64,000 nt of DNA from Plasmodiophora brassicae. Its lineage: Eukaryota > Endomyxa > Phytomyxea > Plasmodiophorida > Plasmodiophoridae. Shown piece after piece: positions 1 to 9,784 of this stretch. The first letter of the stretch is position 1, and the number at the start of each line of letters is the position of its first letter. Under the pieces are notes generated by a model that was given only the letters and a program-made list of their open reading frames with translations, was not told the origin of the DNA and ran no database searches. The DNA is taken from the NCBI GenBank assembly GCA_039704465.1, contig JASFAU010000006.1, positions 558,001 through 622,000 of the forward strand, written 5' to 3'. Both the position numbers and the translations under genes were made by a program.

Positions 1-1375
1 TGCCGCCCTGTCGTACAACGCCACACGTATCATAGCACAACGCGCACGTCGACGAGGTCACACAGGAACGTGGCCGGTTCTGCATCCCAACGAACGACCT
101 GAACGAGGAGCGCGCCACGTTCGCGGCCGATGTGAACGCGCTCCTGAAGCGGCTGGTCGACTCGATCGCGACGGAACACAGGGAGCGACAGGAAGACGCT
201 GTTAGGACGGCACGCCTGGAGAGCGCCATGAAGGTCATCGAGGAGGGGTTGGCGCAGGTACGCCTTCGTCCCGATCGCAAATGGGTTTGGCGCGCTGACC
301 TGGACGTAACGAAGGAACGGGAACATTTCGACAGAGAGAGCAACAGTGAGCAGGCCTGGCAGCGGTTGCTCGACAAGCAGCAGGGCATCCGGGAGCGCAA
401 CCTGGCGACGATCCGTGCCCAGGTCAATGCGGAGCTCAGGGCACAACGCGAGGCGGGCGCGCTCAAGCTGATGCCGGTGCCCGAGGATCCGATCGGGACC
501 GGCGCTGAGGAAGCGTTGCAACTGGGATCCGTTCTGGACACGGGTGCGATCAAGAGCAAGCTGGAGTCGATCGAGGGTGCGCTCTGCAGATTCGTCGAAG
601 GGCGCGGGTCGTTCGAACACCCGCTGAATTCGAGTTCCACGCTGGCAATCGGCCACATTGTCGTTGCCGACCTGGCGACGGTGTCGGCACCCGTGTTCCT
701 GTGCCACCGTCTTGGACAAGGTCAGTGTGGCGGATGACGCGCCAGCGCACGGGTCTGACGAAAGCGGGAGCAGCGTTGGTGTCGCTGCTGAGCGTGTCCA
801 CGCCACACGTGTCCCTGCAATTGGTGACCAGGCTCCCGCGGCCTTCGCCCGCGCTGGCCAGCAACCCGTTCTCGAACCTGTTCCTGTACGACCCGGTCGA
901 CAGGGTGCTCAGCGTCCGCGACGAGGTCGCCGGCGATGTCGGCGATTTCGCCATGGTGGTCGTGCACACCCTGGCGCACATCCGTTCGGAGGACTGGACG
1001 GAGACCGGCCCCGTCTTCCTGCGCGAGCTGCTCGTATTAGGTAGGCTGACGACCCTCATTGGTGTTCCTGGCTGGGGCCCGCATTGACACGAATCATCAT
1101 CAGTTCGATTGCTGTCGCTGCAGGCGCTGACGAATGGCAGTCCACTGCCAGCGCTGTCGACTCGGGATGCCATGTCGGCCTACGTGGACCTGCGACGCGC
1201 TAGGGATCTGGCCGATCAGTACGCTCAGGACGCGCGGTTCCTGGACAGGCTCGAGCAGTATCGCAGTGTGGTCAACAACGCTGCCATCCAGGAGCACATC
1301 GCGGCAACGATGAAATCCCTGCCGGCCTCCGTCCTGCCCGTTCAACTCCCGGATGCTGCCAGACGGAACGAGTAG
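1..1375 (+). CDS. 3' part of a multi-exon gene, product not recognised
   Basis: The reading frame is open from the left edge, so the gene begins outside the window. A charged, probably helical exon runs to about 720. A plausible 44-nt GT-AG intron (721-764) shifts into a second exon rich in hydrophobic segments (for example FAMVVVHTLAHI), and a 90-nt intron (1034-1123, GTATTA...CAG) leads in phase to a third helical exon ending at 1375 with AARRNE and a stop. The continuity of phase across these joins is the main support. The overall look is an all-helical cytosolic or scaffold protein. I do not recognise the family. The first intron is the least certain part, because the end of exon 1 reads less like protein than the rest. 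Confidence 0.5.
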
Positions 1376-1418
1376 GTGCCTGTCCGCTTGGCGATGACGT
1401 TGCGATGACCATGTCGTC

Positions 1419-1731
1419 ATGTCGAACAGGACGACGTTGGACAGCAGCCATTTGCTTGGACAAGTTGACGACGCACATGGCGACCTGCTGAGCATCCTCA
1501 CCGAGGCCCACCAGCTCTCACGAACCGTGACCGACCTCGACATGAACGCAGACGGCAGCATGGCAACTCAGGAAACACTGTCCGCCGCCCGCGACCGCCT
1601 TCACCGCCTCCATCTCCACAAGGTTCGACTCCGTTCGTACCCACTGTAGCCGTACCTGAACGTTCTGCCAGGTCGACATCGCCAACAAGCTCGCCATCCT
1701 CGAACGCCTGTGCGCGTCCCTGACGCAATAG
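1419..1731 (+). CDS. small two-exon helical protein, 87 aa
   Basis: Exon 1 is 1419-1622 and exon 2 is 1672-1731, joined in phase across a 49-nt GT-AG intron (1623-1671), giving 87 residues ending LCASLTQ. The start ATG lies only 43 bp after the stop of the preceding gene, which fits the compact layout. The protein looks like two amphipathic helices separated by a short polar turn (LLSILTEAHQLSRT, then the LDMNADGSM turn and a second helix). That is the shape of small complex subunits of the BLOC, Snapin or Mediator type, but no family-specific residue is recognisable, so no function is assigned. Confidence 0.5.
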
Positions 1732-1854
1732 TAGCAAGTGGCGTCGAGAATGAACGATGGGCGCGCGCGCTTTCTCTGCAGTCGCGGGCCGCGGCCGACG
1801 CTGCAGTTCGCAGTCCCAAATCCACAAACGCTGTGCTCCGACCATTCGTCGCGT

Positions 1855-1862
1855 GCCGCAGT
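1855..1862. repeat. left target-site duplication of the MITE
   Basis: GCCGCAGT, identical to 2501-2508, immediately outside the left terminal inverted repeat. Confidence 0.85.
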
Positions 1863-1871
1863 TATAGATCT

Positions 1872-1952
1872 GTTATATAACGCTTGGCGGGGGGGTGGGC
1901 GTTATATAACGTTATGTAACGTTATATAACGGTTATATAACGGTTATATAAC
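1872..1952. repeat. left subterminal palindrome cluster
   Basis: Five perfect copies of the self-complementary 10-mer GTTATATAAC start at 1872, 1901, 1921, 1932 and 1943, with one variant (GTTATGTAAC) at 1911. Spacing of the last three is 11 bp. Such subterminal repeats are typical transposase-binding sites; that role is inference. Confidence 0.8.
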
Positions 1953-2414
1953 GCCCTTTTTGGAGACGCTTGGAGACCGCCCCGGACAGCCCGGACTGCG
2001 CGGAGAGGCCGTGGAAATCCGGCGGACTCGCATTGACATCTCGAAGCAGACTTGAAGACGCGAATATTGAACGCCAGACTGCAGTGTGTTTCAATTCGTC
2101 CCAAATCAAGCGAAAGGTCCCGGACGCACGCCCGATAGACGGACTCCTCAAGCACCTCATCAGTTTCCACTCCTGACAAAATCTCTGTGGGATCTGCTGC
2201 CGGTGGATGCGAAGATGACGACGTGATTGATCCTGTCGACGACTTCGAATTTGTAGATGCCTGTGATCGCGAGGTCGACCGCGTAGTGAATCCAAACGAA
2301 ATTGACGACCACGTGACCTACAGCGACTCTGATACCGAGGAAGTGGTCGTAGAATCAGGATGGGTGTGAAACATGACCGGTACACTGTTATTCGTTATAA
2401 ATGGAATATAACGC

Positions 2415-2476
2415 GTTATATAACGCCTCTGTGACATAACGTTATATAACGCGTTATATAACGCCCGTTATATAAC
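2415..2476. repeat. right subterminal palindrome cluster
   Basis: Four perfect GTTATATAAC palindromes start at 2415, 2441, 2453 and 2467, close to the right terminal inverted repeat. Confidence 0.8.
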
Positions 2477-2500
2477 GCCAAAATAACTAACAGATCTATA

Positions 2501-2508
2501 GCCGCAGT
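2501..2508. repeat. right target-site duplication of the MITE
   Basis: GCCGCAGT, identical to 1855-1862, immediately outside the right terminal inverted repeat. Confidence 0.85.
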
Positions 2509-2580
2509 TCCGAATGGCAGTGGCAGGCGCATATCGCAGTCGCAGCCCGTGGTCTAGGTGGCAGCGGAACCCGCAGCGCG

Positions 2581-3213
2581 ATGCCGTCGACGTCGTCGCT
2601 GTGGGCGAACGATGACGCGGACGCGTGGCGGGCGGTGCTGGGTGAGTACCCGAAGCGTGTCCGCGAGCTGGTGCCCGAGGTCGGGGACGACGACGACTGG
2701 ATGTGGACGGCGCTGTCGGAGGAGGCGAACGCCAGGCAGCCGCCGCACCTGTCGATGGCTGACCTCCAGCGGCTGATGTCGTGGAAGCTTCGTCGCGGCA
2801 AGTTCCGCCCTCAGTTGCTGGCGTTAATCCGGCGGAATCGCGAGGATGACGTTGTGAAGGCGACATCGGATGCGTTCGCCGCGAAGACGGTCTCGGATGC
2901 GTTTGACTCGTTAGTGACGTTGAAAGGTGTCGGGCCGGCGACAGCGTCAGCAATTCTGGCGGCGTATCACAGCGACGGGCGCGTCCCGTTTATGGCCGAT
3001 GAGGCGATGGAAGCGATCCCCGACCTGGGCGTCAAGTACACGATCTCGCATTACAGGGCGTACGAGAAGCGCATGAAGGAACGTTGCGACCGGATCAATG
3101 CGGGGAGTACATCTGGAAGCACCCTGTCGTGTAACGACCTGGCGAAGTGCCTGTGGGTAGAAGGCATGCAGGCGAGAGCGGCATGCAGAGGGCGGAAACG
3201 GCGCCGCGAGTAA
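2581..3213 (+). CDS. helix-hairpin-helix protein of a conserved eukaryotic family, 210 aa
   Basis: A single-exon 210-residue protein. Residues 114-128 read LKGVGPATASAILAA, a textbook helix-hairpin-helix of the kind used by base-excision repair glycosylases to grip the DNA backbone. Residues 64-80 (LMSWKLRRGKFRPQLL) match a block that precedes this motif in an uncharacterised family known from fungi and other eukaryotes. The catalytic Lys/Asp pair of the endonuclease III family is not evident, and the protein is short, so DNA binding is more likely than glycosylase activity. The C-terminus is basic (RGRKRRRE). The start was taken as the first ATG after the transposon insertion, 80 bp downstream of its right target-site duplication. 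Confidence 0.7.
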   Translation: MPSTSSLWANDDADAWRAVLGEYPKRVRELVPEVGDDDDWMWTALSEEANARQPPHLSMADLQRLMSWKLRRGKFRPQLLALIRRNREDDVVKATSDAFAAKTVSDAFDSLVTLKGVGPATASAILAAYHSDGRVPFMADEAMEAIPDLGVKYTISHYRAYEKRMKERCDRINAGSTSGSTLSCNDLAKCLWVEGMQARAACRGRKRRRE

Positions 3214-4085
3214 CAGTACAGCAGGAGTAACAACATATTGTTTGCTGTCGGTTGGGTACGGTTGGCAAATCGCGATACCGCGTTTGTCGCGTGTTCTTCA
3301 GGCAACGATGGCATCCGCTTCCTCCAGCGAGTCCGCCCTGAAGAAGGTGTGGACGGTGCGCCGTCTGGTGTCGACTAGGGCGCGCAGGGACGCCGACGAG
3401 CTGAAGGCAATTCTGGACGCTCATGTCGCTGAGCGCCTGTCACAGCCCTGGGTACAGGTGGACGTTCTACAGCTGACATCCACCGCACCGACAAGACGAC
3501 CGGCCGGAGTGTTGTTGTCGTCGCGTATCAACCCGACCATTTGAGGCCTGCTGTCTCGGCAGCGTTGGACGACAGTGCCATTGTTCCCGACGACAGCGAT
3601 GCCGGAGGCAGCGATGGGGTGCCCGGTTCGACTTGGCATTTGTCTGTTCCTGGGTCACGCGAAGATTCGGCACAGCCGATTGAACGTGGACAAGAAGCCG
3701 AACGTGGACGAGTACCACGTCGTCGATGCGCAAAGAGACCTCCTACGATCGGGTTGGGACGGGGACGACAACAACTCTCCGGCCGCTCGTCTTGTCGATG
3801 CGATGGATGCCAGCAGTAGAACGTCCACCTGTACCCCGGGCTGTGGCAGCGGCTCTACGACGTAAGCATCCAGAATTGCCTTCAGCTCGTCGGCGCCCTC
3901 GCGATCCCTACCTTAGACGACACCAGACAGCGCACAGTACACATCTTCTTCAGGACGCGCCTGGGGCCCCGCCCGGTTCTCCATAGTAACCTTATACAGC
4001 AGGAGAAAGAAGATATTGGTTGCTGTCGGTTGGGTACAGTTGATGATCGCGATATCGCCGTCGTCTCTTGTTCGTCAGGCAACTC
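3211..4085. repeat. scrambled local duplication, direct and inverted
   Basis: Segment A (about 3211-3307) recurs as a diverged direct copy at about 3988-4085; both carry CAGCAGGAG and then TTGCTGTCGGTTGGGTAC. Segment B (about 3308-3541) recurs as a diverged inverted copy at about 3745-3963: the reverse complement of the latter again contains GACGAGCTGAAGGCAATTCT and GTACAGGTGGACGTTCTAC. Segment B holds an open frame from ATG 3309 (78 codons) that is broken in the inverted copy. Confidence 0.7.
3309..3545 (+). CDS. possible small protein in the duplicated segment, 78 aa
   Basis: An open frame from ATG 3309 encodes a serine-rich start followed by a basic helical stretch. The corresponding frame in the inverted copy at 3745-3963 is interrupted, so either this copy is the only intact one or both are decaying. 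No family recognised. Confidence 0.2.
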
Positions 4086-5692
4086 GTTGCATGGGTCGAA
4101 GGAGCGCTCCGTGCGATCCACTAGACGAAATCACGGTGCCTCCATTGGGAACGCCAGATGCGATGTTCCGCTTCTGACGTCGCGCGCGTTTCCATAGGGC
4201 TTAATCGACGAGTTTGTCGGGCGATCTCCATCATCCAGCAGCAATGATGTCCGTTCACTGTGCTTCTCACTATTGTTCTCGACATCGTCACCGGCCATCC
4301 CAGAGATGCCGCTGGACCTACAGATCAGCCGGACCATCCACCGCCAAGTATCGTCACCGCTGCTGAAGCGATTGGAGAAGCAGCGCGAGGCCATCATGAC
4401 GGATGTTGACAACACGATTGCTTCCGACTCGCTCAAGGATTTGACATCGTCCTGGGGGGCACTGGCCGAGAAGATGCTTGGTGGCCCCGGGCGCGCTCCA
4501 CGACCTTCCGCGAAGCGCTTGCAGCCGATTATCAAGCATGACAACAGCATGATGCTGCGGGTCCTGAGCGATTCCGACCTGCGAGGTTCACGAGGCGCGC
4601 GCCTGATGCGGCTGGCTAATCGGGACCCCCCACGTCGAGCCGTTCGCAATCAGGCCATGCATCTCGGCCTAGGTGCCGGCTGGACGAACCACCCTTGCGA
4701 CATCCAGCGATATAACGCGCGAGGCTCCACGATGAATCTAGTATACTTGTAAAACCTTAGGGCAGCCGTCATATATGATCCGGACTGCGTGGCGTCCCAT
4801 AGCGGCACGCTCCCGTTCACAGCCGTTAATAGGGGTCCGGCTGCACTGCTCCGAAGCAATGGACGGGAACCACGAGTCAATGACTGCCTTGGCGTTGGCT
4901 TGCTGTGTTCGCTGAGGGCGGCGGGCTATCCCAAACGCAGCTGAACGGCAAGCGCTCGGTCAGGCATGTCCTGGCCACTCTATGGGTGTAGAATTGCCAG
5001 CGGTTGCGGGCCCGTTGCTGGCGTCCTCGAGCGAGCGTCGGCGTTGAGCACCGGCCATCCGGCTGTGTTTGCTCCGCTCACCCCACGCCATATTCCATAA
5101 TCTCGTTGCATTAGTCACTACGTGGCAATGATTGCCGGGACAAACCATGGCAGTGGACACTTTCGATTACCACGACGTTCACCACCCCTTCACGAAAGAA
5201 AAACGACACCAGCCTGAAAGCTGGGAGGCCTTGGTCGTCTGCAAATGTGACTCTGCTCGACTGCCAGGTTCGGGAGCTTCTTTCCCTGACCCCGCCTTGT
5301 CCTTCACCATACTCGTTTCTGGTGCGCTCATTTGCAATGGTTGCTCGCGATAGCGCCAAGTTCCAATACCTGGTTCGCCTGCGAGCCATGCGATGGCGAC
5401 AGCGACACAGCTGAGGACCAGCTCTGCAGACAACTGCCACATGATCGACAGGCGCATGGGGCGAAGCGTTGACCTGCTGATTCTAGAGCATGTACCCTGC
5501 GTGGATTTGAAGAGGCGATTTCCACCCAGAGCAAGGTCCAGTTCTCAAAGCGTCGTACCGACCACTAGTTGTCGATTGTCGTCCAGACTGTTAACTGCAA
5601 ACTGTCAAGCTCGAATACATTCTGTGACAAATCATTGTGGCAAGGAGCACACGCGATGATTGCAGAAGCAGGGCGGAAGCTCAGGAGCCACA
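4086..5692. other. about 1.6 kb without a confident gene
   Basis: Two weak candidates lie here. On the plus strand 4273-4752 is open, with a helical stretch (PLLKRLEKQREAIMTD) but no recognisable domain. On the minus strand 5179-5457 encodes 92 residues beginning with a hydrophobic signal-anchor-like stretch (LSAELVLSCVAVAIAWLAG). Neither has supporting splice structure that I could establish. Confidence 0.3.
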
Positions 5693-6763
5693 CTAGGGGC
5701 GGTCGCCTTCGGCGAGGCGGGAGTTGATGTCGCGAACAACGACAGGCAGCAGGCTGATCGAATCGATGACGTAGTGCGCGCCGCCCTTGACCAATTCACT
5801 GCGGGCGTGTTCAAGGCGAGCCTCTTTGTCGTTACGATCAAGGACCGCCCAGTGCTGTCTTGTCTTAACGTTCGTGTAGCTCCCCGCTCCAGCGATGCCA
5901 ACTGACCAGCACCCGGCATTGACACCCTCTGCGACGCCGACGGCAGTATCGTCGACCTTCACAACAGAGTGAATCGGGTATACTCCCAGTTGTGCGAGGT
6001 TCTCATAGACCTAACACCCACCCACATGTTCAGGACGAGATAGAAGACACTCTCGTCCATTCGGCCATACCATAAAGGGAGCTGGCCGGCATCCCAACCC
6101 CTTAGGGATGGTGTCGGCGCTCACATTGCTATCGGGGACGAACCCCTGGCCGCTACCGTCGTGCAGCATGACCTCCGCGAGCGCCTGTGGCAGTCCAGTC
6201 GTGACGCCGATCTTGCACTTGAACTGGTCCCTGAGCTCGTCCACTGCATCGACTGCACCCGGTACTGCAGAGAGCGCTGCCGTCAGAAGAGAACGCGCAT
6301 CCGCAATACAGAACGTACTCAGCGATGTGTGCTTTCGCATCACCTCGAGCTGCTTCGGAATGAACTCGTTGTACAGAGTCTGAACGTCACAGGCCATGGA
6401 TGCGGCGCCGTCATGCGCCTCCTTCCATCGTCGTTGAACGTCGGGGATCGCCAGGATTTTCGCAATGTGCTCGTCCTTCCTCAACCCCAACGGCAGGCGC
6501 GCCTCCTCCATCGTGATCTCTACGCCGTGCCGCTTGAACACGTCCAGCAGCACGTCGATCGGTGCGATCACGTGCTCGTCGGCCAGCGTCCCGCTCCAAT
6601 CCAGAATGACGGCCTTCACCGGCCCGCGGTACAGCGCCCCGGCACGCTCGTCCGCCCCCACGCGACGAAGTCCCGTCGGCAGGTTCGCCGCTCTCGGCAT
6701 CTCCGCTGTCGCGACACCCGACATGACTCGACGGCAGCATGATCGCCACCGCCCTGACGCCAT
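5693..6763 (-). CDS. phnX: phosphonoacetaldehyde hydrolase (PhnX family, HAD superfamily)
   Basis: Two exons (6763-6071 and 6010-5693) joined in phase across a 60-nt intron give 336 residues from ATG 6763, or 323 from ATG 6724; the second start is as plausible. The family splits phosphonoacetaldehyde to acetaldehyde and phosphate, downstream of aminoethylphosphonate transaminase. Visible motifs are the HAD nucleophile block AVILDWSGTLADEHV, the cap-domain Schiff-base region (LPLGLRKDEHI), the middle block IGVTTGLP, and after the splice VVKVDDTAVGVAEGVNAG, the acidic metal-binding block. Length exceeds the usual 260-280 residues because of an N-terminal extension, which could be a targeting peptide. 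Position and phase of the intron fall between the conserved RPAPFM and VYPIHSVVKVDDT blocks. Confidence 0.88.
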
Positions 6764-7112
6764 TCAGACCCGCCGCTGCGCGCACACGACGGCAGCACTG
6801 TGTGGACGCTGCAGTCCCGCAACTTGCGACGCAGCGCCCGTGCTGCGGGTACCCCCTGCTGCCCCAGATCGGTTGCGCGTCACCTTGCCGAACCAGCGCC
6901 CGGTAAGAGGGACGGGTGCCGGTAGTCACTTCGGCAGTAACTGTGGCGGATGGCGCGGACGTGGCGTTCCCAGTGCCGGGTCCCGCCTATCGCCCGCGAG
7001 ATTCGATATTCCCGAATCCGGATACCAGTGACAGAACTGGCTGCCACTGCCAGTGACAGTAGTATATCAGTAAAAGGGTTCCCGTTGGTGTTGGTTCGGA
7101 GAGCGCCCAACC

Positions 7113-7640
7113 ATGAATGTGAAACTTGGGGCGTCTGCGTTGCTGGTTGTATTCCTTCCTGCGGCTATTGCGTTGAACGCGGGGCAAGCGCTCGAACGCG
7201 CCATTGCCGATCGCGACCTGGACGGTATTGTGGAGCTCGTGGAGATGGGCATCGTCGAAGCCAACATAATCCTGCCCGATGGCGATACTCCTCTGCACAT
7301 CGCCGCCGAACTGGACGATCTGCCCGGGGCCACTGTCCTGATCGAGTATGGCGCCGACACCAATGCCCGCGATATGCACGATCAGACGCCGTTGCATCGT
7401 GCGGCCAAGACCGGATCCGAGGAGGTCGCCACGTTGCTGCTCAGGGAACGCAGTACCGAGGTCAACGCTCGTGATCGAAACGGGCAGACCGCTTTACACC
7501 TGGCCTGTCGAGAAGGCAACAGAATCGTTGGGCTCCTGTTCGACGTTGACAACATCGACCTGATGGCCGTCGACAAGCACAACAAGACCCCAATGCAGCT
7601 CGCCAAGTTGTACGGCCACTCTCGCGACATCTGGTACTGA
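7113..7640 (+). CDS. secreted ankyrin-repeat protein, 175 aa
   Basis: A single-exon protein with a clear signal peptide (residues 1-22, LGASALLVVFLPAAIALNAG) followed only by ankyrin repeats: about 56-86 (DGDTPLHIAAE), 89-121 (DQTPLHRAAKTGSEEVATLL), 123-155 (NGQTALHLACREGN) and a partial unit at 156-170 (HNKTPMQLAKLYG). Ankyrin repeats are protein-binding scaffolds. A signal peptide on an otherwise bare ankyrin array is unusual and recurs in intracellular protist parasites, where such proteins are proposed effectors. A TATA-like stretch (AGTATATCAGTAAAAG) lies about 50 bp upstream. It opens a block of secreted and membrane proteins. Confidence 0.85.
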   Translation: MNVKLGASALLVVFLPAAIALNAGQALERAIADRDLDGIVELVEMGIVEANIILPDGDTPLHIAAELDDLPGATVLIEYGADTNARDMHDQTPLHRAAKTGSEEVATLLLRERSTEVNARDRNGQTALHLACREGNRIVGLLFDVDNIDLMAVDKHNKTPMQLAKLYGHSRDIWY

Positions 7641-8722
7641 TATACTGTACTCGTTCACGTGCTCGTTCCTCATCCAACGTTCGGGCCCGAACGTACATGT
7701 CTGGCGTCGATTGCGTGCTCAACGTGGGTTGAGCAAACAAACGGGAGTGACACTGCGACGGGCACCCTGACGCGCCTGTCAACAGTAGCTGGACGGGCCC
7801 GAGTATGTTGTTCGCCAGCAATTCTTCTGCACCTCCGCAGGGTCTCGAATCTAGCCTACCGCATCTGCTCGATTGAGCCCCCACTGCTAGGAAACGACAA
7901 GACGTGATGTGACGCCAGACAACGATTGTCTCCACAACATCGGAATAACCACCGCCGGTATCGTACCCGTTACCGTACGGATGTCGCACGCACGCGCCCA
8001 GCCGGCCCTGACAACGTGAGCCAAGCTCCACAACGGCGATCACCGTTAACCGAGGAGTACGAAAACAACGATGTTGCGCGTCGTCGTTTGGCCTATGCAG
8101 GATTTGGCCATCTTCCAAGGTACTAACCGAGGCGCCTGCGTGAAAAGCGCGAAACCCAAATAAACTATCTTCAAGGTACTGCCTGGTCCCGCAAGGCGCA
8201 GGACCCACAGCAATCTGCTTCCAGCCACATTCCCTACTTTAGACGCGGCCTTCCGAGCTGGTAACTCGTTTGTTCGTTCAACTTCAAAAGCTGGCTCATA
8301 AATGCATCGCCAAGACTTCGGATAGTCGCTAGTTAATGAACAGAGCACACAGAGCACACAGCATCAGCCATCCAAATGACGTGGTCGTCCTGTGGATTAA
8401 ACGGAATATCGGTGCCAAAGAAGGGAGATGTTTATACTCGTCAGCAGTCAACTAGACCTGCTTTGGCCACGGATAGTACGGCCAACGGAAAGGATAACTA
8501 CAGAGTCCTCGGTAGGCGCCTTTGTCAGAAAGGCAACGGTACTGTGCTCGAAATGATCATTGCTTAATGAAGGGAGGGCTCCAGAATCGAAGTGAATCTC
8601 ACGCATGCGCTGACCGGAACGGAACATGAGGTGTACGGTTGGTCCGCTGGCTGCGACAAAAATAGCGTGAGGTCGGTGCGGAATACGGACTGCCGTGGAC
8701 ACGTGGCTGACTGGAGCTGAAC
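7641..8722. other. about 1.1 kb intergenic, no gene supported
   Basis: Open frames on both strands are short and lack protein-like character. The region separates the secreted ankyrin gene from the first orphan secreted paralogue. Confidence 0.4.
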
Positions 8723-8740
8723 GGTTATTTCTGTTTTGCG
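8723..8740 (+). promoter_or_regulatory. upstream block shared by the two secreted paralogues, copy 1
   Basis: GGTTATTTCTGTTTTGCG lies 117 bp before ATG 8840. A matching block lies 115 bp before ATG 11222. Shared position relative to the start suggests a conserved core promoter or transcription start. Confidence 0.45.
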
Positions 8741-8839
8741 CAAGTCGCCGCGGTGTTGTCGTTTGGACACCGACCTTCCGACCTCGACCACAACGCATTT
8801 GCGGTCCTCATCGTCGCTGAGGCAATGGGCACGGTGGCC

Positions 8840-9784
8840 ATGGCGCGTGCGCTTGCTGTCGTTCTGACAATGGCCTCCGTGTGCTGTGTTCTGGAGGTGC
8901 TCGGGATGGAGACGGACCCACGACCGGATACGGCATCGCCGCCCATCCCGATTCCTGGTGGAGGACGCGTACGCCGCCAGTCGTCGTTACCGGTCCAGAT
9001 CCCAACACAATACGAGCGTCGACGGGCCAGAACGAACCCAGAGACATATACGCAGATTGGCGATTCGTGGTCCCCGATGATCAAACGCGACAAGAGCACC
9101 GACGCGATTTCGACAGGAGGGCTGATGATGCTAATGTGGGAACCATCGTCTTCCGAGAGTGACGGCGGCATTCTTGTTGACGACAACAAAGGCGCGGAAC
9201 AACCAAGGCCTACCGGGGACCGTGCCTCAAAATCAACGTTGAGGCGTTCGGATAGCGTCGATGATCTAGTGTCTCTAACTTCGACGATGATGATTGAGCC
9301 ATCCGGAGGCGATCAGCGCGCAAGAGCGGCTCCAGCCGGGATTCGGTCATCACCATCCACCGAGGGCAAACCCCCGGCAGGTTCACGGTCGTTGTGGATT
9401 AGGCGTCATGAGCGGGACGAGTTCAGGTGGCCTCGCAGTGTGGACTCGCCTGTATTGGATGTTCATGTGTACGATTCGCCGCCAAGGCTGCAGGACCGTG
9501 TGCCCGACGGCTTCAGTGACCGCGTCGACGAGAAGCAGGCGCCGTTACGTAAGAGGCTGGCTTTGCAGCAGCTTCGGAAGCGCCGATCGTCGGGCATGTC
9601 GGGGGAAGAAGACGTTGACGCTGATGATGAAACCTGGCGTCGTCGCCATGCTATACGGCGTCGTTCTAGCTTCCCAGCATTCGTCCACGATGAAGATCAT
9701 GAAGCGCCAGTCGAATCGGCGTTTCCCAAACGATCTGAACCGACTGCCGTCCGCCCAAGCAATTCCGACCGCGAGCATTTGTAG
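8840..9784 (+). CDS. orphan secreted protein, paralogue 1, 314 aa
   Basis: Single exon. The start at ATG 8840 gives a signal peptide (MARALAVVLTMASVCCVLEV); ATG 8825 is an alternative five codons upstream. After a proline-rich linker comes the dibasic block GRVRRQSSLPV (residues 42-52), then an acidic serine-rich middle with DSVDDLVSLTS, a WIRRHERDEF block, the block VDEKQAPLRKRLALQQ, and a basic C-terminal RRRSSFPAFVHD. These five blocks recur in the same order in the gene at 11222-12262. There are few cysteines after the signal peptide and no known domain. The protein resembles a disordered secreted precursor. It is a candidate host-directed secreted protein by context only. Confidence 0.75.
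   Translation: MARALAVVLTMASVCCVLEVLGMETDPRPDTASPPIPIPGGGRVRRQSSLPVQIPTQYERRRARTNPETYTQIGDSWSPMIKRDKSTDAISTGGLMMLMWEPSSSESDGGILVDDNKGAEQPRPTGDRASKSTLRRSDSVDDLVSLTSTMMIEPSGGDQRARAAPAGIRSSPSTEGKPPAGSRSLWIRRHERDEFRWPRSVDSPVLDVHVYDSPPRLQDRVPDGFSDRVDEKQAPLRKRLALQQLRKRRSSGMSGEEDVDADDETWRRRHAIRRRSSFPAFVHDEDHEAPVESAFPKRSEPTAVRPSNSDREHL

Larger units (their letters stand above)
1863..2500. mobile_element. MITE-like non-autonomous DNA transposon, 638 bp
   Basis: The element is bounded by a perfect 13-bp terminal inverted repeat (TATAGATCTGTTA at 1863-1875 and its reverse complement at 2488-2500) and flanked by identical 8-bp target-site duplications (GCCGCAGT at 1855-1862 and 2501-2508). Inside each end is a cluster of the 10-bp palindrome GTTATATAAC, five on the left and four on the right. 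There is no transposase; the interior holds only short open stretches, including an acidic one at 2187-2369. An 8-bp duplication is typical of hAT and P superfamilies, but the terminal bases match neither well. It sits between the stop of the small gene at 1731 and the start of the gene at 2581. Confidence 0.85.

Noticed and set aside
30..806. Long open frame on the minus strand
   Set aside because: It lies antisense to the helical exon of the first gene; its arginine- and leucine-rich composition is what reverse reading of GC-rich coding DNA gives.
1872..2476. A CRISPR-like array
   Set aside because: The repeats are 10-bp palindromes with irregular spacing at transposon ends in a eukaryotic genome; there are no unique spacers of constant length.
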